The notes under the pieces are model-generated. The model was not told the DNA's origin, made no database searches, and was given only the letters and a program-made list of their open reading frames with translations. Shown in pieces: positions 12,901 through 23,181 of a stretch of DNA of 64,000 nucleotides. The position numbers and the translations under genes were made by a program. The stretch lies in NCBI GenBank assembly GCA_022818135.1, contig JAFMSR010000019.1:1550649-1614648 (forward strand). Reading direction: 5' to 3'. This DNA is from Saxidomus purpurata. Its lineage: Eukaryota > Mollusca > Bivalvia > Venerida > Veneridae. The stretch's first letter is position 1. Each line of letters starts with the position of its first letter.

Positions 12901-14640
12901 GAAATGATGTTGCAACGCACCGACCCCGAAGGCGATATCAGTACATCACCTGAACAAGACATTCCCAAATGCTTCCAGGAGAACGAATATTGCCAATCCT
13001 ATTTTAGTATTCTAAGAGAACTTGGCCATCTAGCGTTTCTGACGTTGTTCAACTTAAATGGAAAATCACGTCTAGTATTTGAAAATTCACTTGCAAAACA
13101 GTACATGTCTGAAGCACATCTAAGCATGTGGTTGAAGGCTGGGATTCTGACACAGATTGGTTTTCACAAACAATTGACTGGAAGAAACACTAAAGTGTCC
13201 TTTGTGCACAAAACTTTTCACGAGTTTTTTGCAGCACTTTATATGTGCATGGAAAAGTCCGAAATGTTTGTAGAGAATGTTTTGAAAACATGCAGACATG
13301 TCAATCATATTCTTGAAATGAAGAACACTTTCGTATTCTTGAGTGGGTTTTGTTCAAACCAAAGTAATATGATCTTGCGTCAGTTGACAGATGTCGTTGC
13401 CAATGATAGCCTAGCAATACGTTTCCGAAAGACGACATATCCATTTCTTGACTATTGGGAAATGTGCGATGTAGCAGAAGAGTTCCAGAGTATGATGGTC
13501 GATTGCGTGAAAGAAAGTTCTGACAATGGTCAGACTGTCGATTATTATATAGATGACGTAATACTGCATTCTAAGCATACGAAGAGATACATTTGTGCAT
13601 TAAAGCAATTGCTTAGACATGTCAAACTTATAAAGGTTGGAAGGCAGTTATCAAATGAAGACGCTCATGAACTCTTGGAAGAGTTCAATCTCTTTCGTCC
13701 CGAGTCCCTGCGACACCTTGAAAAACTTGACTTGTGGGGCACGCCAACAACTGACGACATCAATCTGCTTCTAAAGGGTTCAGCAAAAACATTGAAGTGC
13801 TTACTTCTGCATGGATGCAAGAAGATTGACAATAAAGAAACAGAGGCTTACATACAGCTCTCCGATACGTCCATGCAAATACTTCAAAGCATTGAAAGTC
13901 TCGAAGGTATAGATTTGTTTTGTATCGAAATGAAGCATCACCATATAGAAGAACTTCTCCAAATGTTAGAACAGAGACAATGCATGACTCAGATAAAATT
14001 ATCTCGTATTAAGTGTTCTGATCATAGAAAAGGTAACCACATAGAATTCATCAAATGCAAAGCTCAAAGTCGGCCATTTGATTTGTCGAGACATGAAAAC
14101 CTTTCGACTTTAGGACTCGGTACGATGAGAATGCCTGCAATGAAGATTAGGGCATCGACTATAGAAGAAATTTGGTTGGATAGCGAAAACTTCATAAAGT
14201 ACTTTCTCGATACTCTTGCTCCATCTACTGCGAAGCTGCATACACTAGTGGTAGAATTTGTTGAAGATCAGGACGTTGTCGAACGCCTCCTTGGGATTGT
14301 ACAAGAGCTGCCTAACCTCCGTTACTTGCAGTTGAAATGCATGGACTTCCAAGAAAGGGATTTGATTTTGTCACAACGTGATACATTCAAACACATTCGA
14401 TTGATAGAGATCGCTATGACCAGTTTATCTCTTGGGAGGTTGGTTGAGTTCTTCAAAACCTGCAGTTATTCTGTTACAGCGGAACTGGCGTCCTGTGACA
14501 TCAGATCAGCTGAGAATAAGGAGGCTGTTACATTTGAGGACCTGAAGAGGAAGATAGAAACATCCAGTGTGTTCGATGTACTTTTCAACTTGAGATGTTC
14601 TGGCCATGAAAATTCATTCGCTTTCAAAACACTTGTTTGA
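9768..14640 (+). CDS. Death-NACHT-LRR-like receptor gene (three exons seen)
   Basis: Exons 9768-9999, 10851-10931 and 11972-14640 join in phase to at least about 990 residues. They encode an N-terminal Death domain, a short basic linker, a NACHT NTPase and a degenerate leucine-rich C-terminus. Members of this NLR-like group are cytosolic sensors that oligomerise through NACHT on ligand binding and signal through the Death domain; this role is inferred from family. Walker A (AEAGLGKT), Walker B (LVILDGLDEW) and the late 'HKTFHEFFAALY' motif are intact, so the gene looks functional. The first exon and promoter are uncertain. AATAAA signals follow the stop at 14869 and 14926. No neighbour suggests a partner. 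Confidence 0.8.
10035..10215. repeat. MITE family A, copy in intron of Death-NACHT gene
   Basis: Inverted ends 'TACAGTAAACTCCGTTTAC' and 'ACAGAGTTAACTGTA'. The element sits 35 bp downstream of the Death-domain exon donor. Confidence 0.75.
10851..10931 (+). CDS. linker exon of Death-NACHT gene
   Basis: Follows a good acceptor (ttttgtttgcag) and ends C|GTAAGT, a near-consensus donor. It is 81 nt, phase 1 to phase 1, and encodes GVSLPKQRASQCLTV followed by an Asp/His/Lys-rich stretch. The phase agrees with the Death exon upstream and with the acceptor at 11971 downstream, which is the main support. Confidence 0.6.
10932..11971 (+). other. intron with three-copy direct repeat
   Basis: Intron between linker and NACHT exons. 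Positions about 10990-11215 hold 2.5-3 imperfect copies of a unit with 'gtcatagcgtttccattcaa', 'gcgtttgcacttgcttagaa' and 'gggcgggattgt'. A 15 bp repeat (tgcaggtatggata) occurs three times at 11586-11622. Confidence 0.6.
11972..14640 (+). CDS. NACHT/LRR-like terminal exon
   Basis: One 2.67 kb exon opening after 'tatgtttttcag'. The frame is also open further upstream, but this acceptor is the best one that matches phase 1. The order is: helical lead 'LKEDLIDFNQEQLG'; NACHT with Walker A ITAEAGLGKT (about 12190-12217); Walker B VILDGLDEW (about 12472-12500); sensor-like 'TTTRPWKLL'; 'NPMLIMYLACL'; winged-helix motif VHKTFHEFFAALYM (about 13203-13244). From about 13620 to the stop come repeated 'L..L.L' segments such as HLEKLDLWG and LPNLRYLQLK, read as degenerate leucine-rich repeats. 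Large single NACHT exons are common in invertebrate NLR-like expansions (family knowledge). Confidence 0.85.
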
Positions 14641-15168
14641 TATATGCAAACTTTAGAACATGCAAATTCAACTGAAAGTGAAAAAATTCTCCAGTATTTG
14701 AAAAAAAAAACGTGACTTGTACGAAATGGACAATTCTCCTGATATTCCCGTGGTATTCGGCATTAACTTTGCCGTCAGGCTACAATGTATTCGTGGTAAA
14801 GACAGTCTATATAATTTTTGTAATCTTTGATTTTTACATTTTACCAAGTGTTGTTACGTATTACTGGTAATAAATGATGGCTTAAAGATACTGTTAATGT
14901 GTTATTTGAAGACAGATGAAAATTGAATAAACCGCCATCTTTCCATGATGAACTGTGATTAAAAATTGAAGAACTGAATAATTATTCTAAATCGGTTACA
15001 CCATTCAAATCTAGTCAACTAATTATTGGTGCGTTATATAGGGTAAACACTGTTTATTTGTTTGACATTTGCAATCCATAAAACGCCTTTAAAAGGTCAT
15101 ATACATTTTCAATGGCTCAAACTATTAACGCTGTTGACATTTAAAAAGGCAACTGACAGAATCTTATA
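14641..15168 (+). other. 3' UTR and flank of Death-NACHT gene
   Basis: AT-rich non-coding sequence following TGA at 14638-14640. It holds AATAAA at 14869-14874 and again at 14926-14931. Confidence 0.55.
14869..14874 (+). promoter_or_regulatory. poly(A) signal AATAAA
   Basis: 229 bp after the Death-NACHT stop codon; a second AATAAA occurs at 14926. Canonical hexamer, position plausible. Confidence 0.5.
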
Positions 15169-15599
15169 TATACTAAACAAAATAAGAAACTTCCGCTAAG
15201 TTTGCTTAAACATTGCTGGATGAAAACAAATCGAGGGGATCATTGTTATATATGCGTTTAAAAAGTGCTCCATGATGCATCGTTTGATGACAAAATGTTT
15301 ACAGAATATGGGGGAAATTTTGGCCAAGTAAGGTAGGGGTAAAAAACAACTACACCTGTCAGTAGGACAGCGCGATCGACTTTTTTCAGTGTTTGCCAAT
15401 AAAACAAAACTTTGGCAGTAAAAGGCAAAACAAGGATCTGTATAAACAAGGGCCACAAGCAGCAAGATATTAAGTCAAGAGTTATCAAACTTAATTGTTT
15501 GATATCCCTGAATACTACAGCAAACCTTAAATCAATATTTTAAGTAGTTAATGATGTATGTGCATGACAGTGCCAGTTGCACACAAGATTTTAACTAGG

Positions 15600-16240
15600 G
15601 ATTCCTAAGTACAAATCAAGAAACATTGTCAGAGTTATCTTCTCTAGCCTACAGATAGGTGTCATGATGGTATACAAGGATTCCAACTTCCAAAGTAATA
15701 TCTCAATTGGTTTAGTCAACAAGTTGACAAGAACGAAAAATTTAACTGAGTTTTCTTAGTCGAAAAGGGCCATAATTCAAATGAAATCCGTGACAGAGTT
15801 ACCTTCTCCTGCCTACAGATGGGGGGTAATGATGCAAACAAGTATTCCATGTTTCAAAGCAATATCTCAAGGGATTTAGTCAGTAAGTGGATTTTACCCA
15901 TATTCAGTGTTTTTCGAAGTCAAAAAAGGGGCATAATTCTCACAAAAACCTTCACAGAGTTATGAACTCTTGTCTGTGGATGGAAGTACTGATGGTTAAT
16001 AAGTACGGAAAGTTTCAAAGCGATATCTACAATGGTTTTGAAATAAAGTGGGGTGGTACGAAAAACTTAACCAAGCTCAATGCACTTTCTAAGTAAAAAA
16101 GGGCCATAGTTCTGACAAAAACCTTGACAGAGTTATGTACTCTTGTCTGTTAATGGAGGTTATGATGGTAAACAAGTATGGTAAGTTTCAAAGCAATATC
16201 TCTAAATAAAGTGGGGTGGTACGAAAAACTTAACCAAGGT
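15600..16240. repeat. tandem repeat, about 190 bp units
   Basis: Units share 'aagggccataattc', 'acagagttat', 'tgatggtaaacaagtat' and 'tttcaaagcaatatctc'. Related units recur at 46430-47600, 54500-54720 and 63640-64000. Confidence 0.75.
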
Positions 16241-16251
16241 GTGACACCAAC

Positions 16252-16656
16252 GTGGACGCCGAGGCGAGTAGAATAGCTCCCCCTTTTCTTCCAAAAGTCG
16301 AGCTAAAAACAACACTTAATAACGGTATGACAACCTCTTCAGTTGACCACTACAGTGTATTGCCGACACACAGAATTGACTTAAGTGTGGATTTCTACCT
16401 GTGGAATATTGTTCCATTCCTGAACGAGGGCTTGATGAAGTTCTACGACGTTAGCAGTTGGGTTCCGACGATGCCTCACTCTTCTGTCCAGAATGTCACA
16501 GACCTGCTCGATTGGGTTGAGATCAAGACTGTTACCAGCCAGTCACCAATGAAAGTCATTCCTCTCTTCTATAACACCGCCAACATCTCGATTTTTCAGC
16601 ATGATAATGCCACATCTCATACAGCTAGACACACTAAATTTTCTTATAACAAATAA
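16252..16656 (+). pseudogene. Tc1/mariner transposase fragment
   Basis: A 134-residue open frame ends ISIFQHDNATSHTAR, matching the Tc1 transposase signature around the second catalytic Asp (QxDNAxxHxA). Translation stops a few residues later, before the region of the third acidic residue, and no N-terminal DNA-binding part is found. It is therefore inactive. It lies between the inverted ends of the surrounding element. Confidence 0.65.
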
Positions 16657-17383
16657 CACTGATGACTGGCACGCTAAGTCATAATAAGAGGAGGTCATAC
16701 CTGTTATTTTTGTTTTTAACCCCTACCTCACTTGGTCAAAATTTCCCCTGTATTCTGTTAACCTTAGGCCATCATTTTTGCACTGAACGATGTATAATGG
16801 AACAGTCTTTAAACGCATATATAGCAATGACCCCCCCCCCCTCATTTGATTTGTTTTCATCCAGCTATGCTCAAGCAAACTTGACGGAAGTTTCTTATTT
16901 TGTTTAGTATACATGCACCGTTGCAAATCTTACAAAGGCGTTAACCGTATATTTAAATGCAGACCAATATTAAGGATTTGAATACATGCACATAAACACA
17001 ACGTGTTGTATCAATCACTTATTATTAATATGAATGTAAAACAAACAAACAACTGAAAACACTATTATTTTTATTTTGTTCAACAAAAAAAGCATTTCAA
17101 ACACTGTAGAGGGAGAAAGATACATTACTTACACTACTCCCTGTATGCAGGTTTTAACTGTCATCACGAACCTATATACACATAGATTCGTGCTGCCATA
17201 TATGGTCAAGAAAAACTGTTATTAGCACTTTATTTACTACAGCACTATAACTAGTATATTGTTGTATAAAAATGGAAAAAAAATCATCTTTTCCTTTCAT
17301 TTTTCTGTGAGTTTTCTATTTTTGACTTCTGCAGACACTTCTTGTTTACCAGAAATCAGTTGGAACTTTGGTATAAATATTTA

Positions 17384-17573
17384 AACCAATTTCTACCTAG
17401 ATTTTAAAAATGGGATCTTCCAACTTCCAATTTAGCCAAGTCTATTTCTTTGAATAGGGGTGTTTTGCAAATTGTTTTCCTAAGCAGACGACATTATATT
17501 TGTCATCTGCTACTGAGTCTTACTGTTTGAAAAAAATATACAATTCAATAGACACTAGGCACAAATGGGTTAA
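17384..17573. repeat. repeat family C, copy 1
   Basis: About 190 bp unit: 'ttctacctagattttaaaa', 'cttccaatttagccaagtct', 'gaataggggtgttttgca', 'catctgcta', 'gacactaggcacaaatgggt'. Other copies lie at 23925, 25934 (tandem pair) and 28993. No inverted ends or coding frame are seen; it is an old dispersed element. Confidence 0.75.
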
Positions 17574-18379
17574 AGCCAAACACCGCGCCGTTGTGCTTTC
17601 CAAAAATCTTCATTGACATATATTCAGGTAAAAGCATGTCCTATTTTTGGCAGAAAAAAGTCATGGTTATAGCACTGACCTATATACACATGTATTTAAG
17701 TCCGTGGATAAAACATGTTTGTTTCAATCGTCGTTCTAGGTCGAAGATGTTTTCCACTGCAAGCAATTACATGTGTAAAACCTCCAAAGACTGAATCAGA
17801 TATTGTTTCTCTTAATCGCTGTCTCCTAGTGTGCAAAAGCAAAATACAATTTCAGCAACAAACTAAACAATAAATTAATAAAAGAGGTAATGGGTTTCAA
17901 AAAAAAGTTGAATTGTCATTACATTTTGTATATATCTCTTAGAAGAGAATCTAAAGTTTCTTTTAGGCACGGAAGTGCATACTTCCATGTTTTAACTGAA
18001 CAATAATGTTTAAGACCTAAACCTTTTTAATAAAACACTATAATTAATTGAAATATTTCTCACTATCGTTTCAGGTCTTTTCTGACTGCAAAAAATTCTT
18101 GTTGAAGTTATATTAATTAAACTGTTCAAAATGACCCCGTAACAACTTGGCAAAGAGAAATGCTTATAAAACAATTTGACCACTGTAAAAAAAACGCGCA
18201 AGTAACTTCAAATATGTCTCTTCTATCACTGACAGATAAAAAATTAAAATATATCAAGTAACTGGGTGGAATTTTAACTTTTGACAAAAAAAGAATTTTC
18301 AATGTTTTTTATAAACCAATTTGAAATTCACTCGGAAAACAACTCTACTTCTGATTCCTATTTTTTGGCTGTGACTTTG

Positions 18380-18407
18380 CTATATATATATATATATATA
18401 TATATAT
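18380..18407. repeat. (TA)n microsatellite
   Basis: About 27 bp of TA alternation. Confidence 0.9.
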
Positions 18408-18889
18408 TTTTAAGAATACATATTGGCAATGAACGTCTGTCTTAACTGGACAGTACCATAACGTTAAAACTGTTATTTACGTATATGACTTTGAAGAAGA
18501 AGAATTATTTAGGTTTACATACTTTTCTCCATATTTATATATTAACAGGCCAATAACAGTTTCATTAACACTTGCCTTGGTATAGGTGTCTCTTTAAAAA
18601 ATGGCCTTTTCTATAAATAAAATGTAAAAATATACAAAGGCAGATCCATGCATAACAGCAGAAATAAGCGAATCCATTCTACAAATCTAAGAAACAGTGA
18701 AAGGTGTATAAATTATGTACATTGTATCAGCATAAATCTACACTCCTCATCCAAAGAAGATATGTATTAATTTAAACGTTCTATGTAATTTACAAATGGG
18801 GGAGTGACACAGGAAAACCGGTCATTAAAAAAATTGTTTTCAAAAACATTCATTTTCTATTTTTAGAAACGACCAAATAAATATTGCTC

Positions 18890-19058
18890 TACATATAACA
18901 AACCCATTGGGACCATTTAAATTTGTTATTTATATCCGAAGTTTGTTATATCCATATAGCATCTTCATATTAAATAAAGTTGGAAATAAACATCAAGTCC
19001 AGAAAATTTGTTCCTTTAACCTTATATCCGGACTTTGGCTATATCCGAAGTTTACTGT
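18890..19058. repeat. MITE family A, 5'-degraded copy
   Basis: The left terminal repeat is worn. The interior 'gggaccatttaaatttgtta' and right end 'CCGAAGTTTACTGTA' are clear. Confidence 0.65.
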
Positions 19059-19809
19059 ACATGGATTCGTAGAATGGAGATGGTGCACTTTATCTTCAAG
19101 ACCGGTTTTCTCACGTCTCTCCTCTTTATATCCTCTTATTTCAAAGTTTGTCCTTTTATAAAAAAGCTTACTGTCCCATTCATACAACATAATTATCTGA
19201 TGCAATAACACAAATCTGGTATTATTTTTATTTAGAAATCTGCAAATGTACTACTTTGGGGAGAGATAAAAATAGAATTTCTAAAAGCTGTTGGTATAAG
19301 GTTTATAAGATCAAACTGACCAAATGTTTAAGTCTCTGCTTACATGATAAAATGTATGTTCACTCATAAGACATATCCAGTTCTTAGTCAATGCTGAATT
19401 TGGTCTGGTATTGTAAATTGGGTCATTTTTGCATGACGAAAATTCCTCAATTTGTGAGCTGATGGACTTAAATGCAAATTTATATGTTTTGTGCTTCATG
19501 TATCACTTGAATAAGCGACTAAATTTACTGCGACATGTATATTGACAAACAAAATCTGCTGGACTCGTATAATACATACATACACAAATTCGTAAGAGAT
19601 ACAAAAAGTCTTGTAACAAATGTAACGTTACAGGAAAAGGCATAGCATAGCAAAACCAATAGCACTTCAAAGAAGTTTTCGAGACACTAATTACGTAAAC
19701 AATGATCCACTAATTGCTGGTTAGACAAGGTTTCACACAATAATTCTTCTTCTACATTACAAAAAGTCTATACCAACATACCAATACCATTTCTATGTCA
19801 ATACAAGCC

Positions 19810-20609
19810 AAGAGGGCCAAGATGGCCCTATATCGCTCACCTTGGTACAAGTCCACTTGCCTGGTGGAAGATCACTAGATAATGTTATATACCAAATAAG
19901 TTTTCCTGTATACGCCTTTGTAAAACAAATGATCCCCCGGGCAAGGTCAATTTTGACTCCAGGGGCATAATTTGAACAAACTTTGAAGAGGTCTACAAGG
20001 CAATGCTACATGCCAAATATCTATGCTCTAGGCCTTGTAGTTTCAGAGAAAAAGATTTTTAAAGTTTTCCCTATATAAGCCTATGTAAAACTAAGTGACC
20101 CCCGGTGCGGGGTCAATTTTGACCCGGGGCTCATAATTTGAACAAACTTGGTGGAGGTCCACTAGCCAATGCTACATGCCAAATATCTAAGCTCTAGGCC
20201 TTGTGGTTTCAAAGAAGAAGATTTTTAAAGTTTTTACTATACAAGTCTATGTAAAACTAAGTGACCCCTCGTGCGGGGTCAATTTTGATCCGGGGCTCAT
20301 AATTTGAACAAACTTGGTGGAGGTCCACTAGACAATGCTACATACCAAATATCTAAGCTCTAGGCCTTGTGGTTTCAGAGAAGATTTTAAAAGTTTTTCC
20401 TATTTGTTGCCATAGCAACTAAAGTTCTGCATGGAATGGAATTCTTTGAACAATTTTGGTAGAGCTTCATGCAAGGAACATTCCTGCATAGTTTTATCAA
20501 CATTGGCCTAGAGGTTTCAGAGGAGATGTCATTTGAATCAAAATGTTGACGGACGACGGACAATCATCGATCAGAAAAGCTCACCCTGGCGTAGCCAGGT
20601 GAGCTAAAA
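19810..20609. repeat. repeat family D, 800 bp copy
   Basis: Opens 'agggccaagatggccctata' with 'cgctcacct' and closes 'agccaggtgagctaaaa', so CTCACC/GGTGAG form short inverted ends. The interior has three internal tandem units (about 170 bp) with 'aagtgaccccyggtgcgggg' and 'gccaaatatctaagctctag'. Other copies lie at 41221-41717 and 47670-48470, with a start at about 37690. Confidence 0.75.
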
Positions 20610-22987
20610 ATTGTTTCCAAAAGCCACTACATGGTCAGAAATGAGGTAAATGGCACATTTTTAAACAAACTAAATTTTGAAACCTTTTTTGCTTCCTGCA
20701 TGTCATTTTCAACGTATTTTCTCAAATTGCTACGTATTTACTTGTGCTGTTGATTCCAGCTATTACTTTTAATTTTTCTGCTTTAGTATAACATTTTGGA
20801 GAAATTATATTTTTTCACCGGAAACTGTGAATGAGCATTTTAATTTAGTCAAAAGACTTTTAAACATTTTGACTTAGATGTTGCTAAGACTCTTCTCCCT
20901 GGTGGCAGTCTGTAACCCAGTTCCCTAGAAAGTTATGGCGCAGTCTAGCAAGTCAGGAAAATACGTTAAATATCAAAACGGGGTCCAGCTCCCTATAATT
21001 TTTAGCAAAACAAGCTCAAAAGCTCACCAGTGAGAACATTGCTCTCAGATTGGCTTCAAGCTAAAGTAATGTAGAATACTGAAATACGCCCTGGATTATT
21101 TTCTTATTGTTCCTAAGACTTAACACGATTGTTGAAAGGTAAAATGATGTTGGGATTAAAACACGAGACAAGCACAGTATAAATAAACACATCAATGTAA
21201 ATCTATTGGCACATATTATTACCATAGCAACAATACAATAATAAACATAACAATTTGCACCAACAGCAACACAATGTTATTTGATTTGTTGTTGTTGTAG
21301 ATTTTCTGAGACAAATGACAATTATACATCATTCTAATTCCACATAAATGCTCTCGTTTATTTTTCTTTCTATTTTAACATCTTATCCATTTTTCCCCAA
21401 GCAACTGAATGAAATACAGGTCATTTAAGGAGTGTGTGATGTTCTTTTATCTTAACAGCATGTCTTTTAATTTACAACATGTATTTTGTAAAAAAAAAAA
21501 AAAAAAAGGGAAAAAAAAAGGGCAACACTACAGAACATTACTTCTCGCTTTTTTTTTCGACAACATAGATAAAACCTTTAATTACTAAAATTGTTGTCAT
21601 TTTACATCTTTTTTATTTATATATTTTTGTTATAAATAAAATGAGTAAAAACCATTAAAAGTGAAAATATTACAATTACAGGAATTTCTTTTACTGAAAT
21701 ATTAATAGCTTTTACTGAAATAGTAATATTTTACTGAAATAGTAATAATTTTTACTAAAGTAGTAATCACAAAGCTTAACCCAGATGATATACATGTTTA
21801 CGATTGACATGACTATACAACTACACCAGACACTTTGTAATCCAACATACAGTGCAGCCGTTTGCTCCTCGGCCAAACTAAAAAATATATTTTGTTAAGG
21901 GTCTCCCAACTGACATTAACTTTTTATTGCCAACCTCAAACTTTCTTTTATAAGAAAACGATTAAAAAGACTAATTTGCAAGTGTTTTGCAGCAGGAAAG
22001 GCAAAAAAAAAAATGCTAACCAAACATAATTTCTTTTGGCAAGGGGACCCAAAACACCGATATGTTTTTGTTTGGCCTTTAGTTTTAAAGTAGCACACAC
22101 ACACACACTCATGTAACAGTTACATCATCCTAACTGATGTCTGCAATTGGGACAAAGTCCGTCCAAAAAAACTGAGATTTTGATTTACAAAATCTTCAAT
22201 ATTGCAGCCTACTTACACAGTTAATTCAGCTTGGAACAACAACAACAACAACATAAAATGTTACAAACTATCTGTGTTATGCTATCACCTAAAAACTGCT
22301 TTGATACTAGAGACCAAAAACATACTTTTGTCACATTTTTATCTTTAAAACATATGATTTTGCTTTAGTTCAAACCTGTTAAAAAACACTGTATATTGAA
22401 AAAACAACAACTGAAATTATATGGGATAAAAACATATTTGGGGTCAGTAAGAACGCATATAAACCTAGTGTGATGCATTTAACTAAAAAACCACACAACA
22501 TTGACCAATATCATCAGTAACTAGGAATAATCCAGTGAAATCTCTTGTGCAATTATTTACATTTGTTTACATTTGTTTAACGAAATGGTGCATCGAAAAC
22601 GTCAACAATATTAACACAGACTTACAATAAGAATGATTCTTACCATTTCTCGATTCATTTTGATAAATTTTTAACAATAAATAAGCACTCTCACCAGAAA
22701 TGTAAATGCACACTACCTGTACACACACAATTGTCTAAAATATCAGCTAAATAACTGGATATTTAACTGTGCTAATTCGCCATGGTACTGATTGGCTAAA
22801 ATTCCTGTAATTCCAAAATTATACATTTTACACACTAAAACACCGACAAAATGTTTCATTGAGTACACATCTGATACATCTTCGAAGTTTTTGCTTCACA
22901 TCTTAAAAGTAATGCCACAAAATTTCGTAAACGTGTAGTAGCGTAAATATTCTAAACGTTCAACAAGTAGCCTCAACGTTTCTAAAT

Positions 22988-23181
22988 TTAGAAGAATTTA
23001 ATATCTTCGCCGCTATCACTTTTAATGCTAGGAATACTTGGGATGCTTGCCTCTCCCTCTAGTACGTTAAAGCTTGGGACACTCGTTATTCCTGTTATCG
23101 GAGCTAGTAGTGAGGAGCCTCTGGGGTCCGCAGCGCTGATCACTCTCATTGTATTTGTAGATCCAGAACCTGGTTTCCAGC
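22988..23181 (-). CDS. PK: pyruvate kinase exon 13B (distal C-terminus)
   Basis: Follows acceptor tttttccag. It completes a split Gly, encodes the effector loop [16 protein letters not shown], and then an extra tail of about 46 residues rich in Ser, Pro and Ile (ending [10 protein letters not shown]) that ordinary animal pyruvate kinases lack. TAA is at 22988-22990. The GWKPGSG loop corresponds to the fructose 1,6-bisphosphate activation loop. The acceptor plus first about 20 nt are repeated about ten times upstream in the intron. Confidence 0.85.

Larger units (their letters stand above)
15169..16911. mobile_element. Tc1-like element with long inverted ends, defective
   Basis: About 1.74 kb. 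The left end 'TATACTAAACAAAATAAG' is matched by the inverted right end 'CTTATTTTGTTTAGTATA'. Imperfect inverted similarity continues for about 200 bp (15169-15380 against 16690-16911), including 'gaaacttccgctaag' against 'gacggaagtttc'. The interior carries a transposase fragment (16252-16656) and three to four copies of an approximately 190 bp 'gggccataattc...agagttat' repeat at 15600-16240. Confidence 0.7.
16912..22987. other. intergenic between Death-NACHT and pyruvate kinase genes
   Basis: Contains repeats listed separately and otherwise AT-rich sequence with no supported gene. Because pyruvate kinase runs on the minus strand, its distal 3' UTR extends downward from 22988. The nearest clear minus-strand AATAAA hexamers are distant (for example near 21923), so the UTR end is not fixed. 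Confidence 0.5.

Noticed and set aside
12730..13308. Antisense open frames within the NACHT exon
   Set aside because: Shadows of the strongly supported plus-strand coding sequence.
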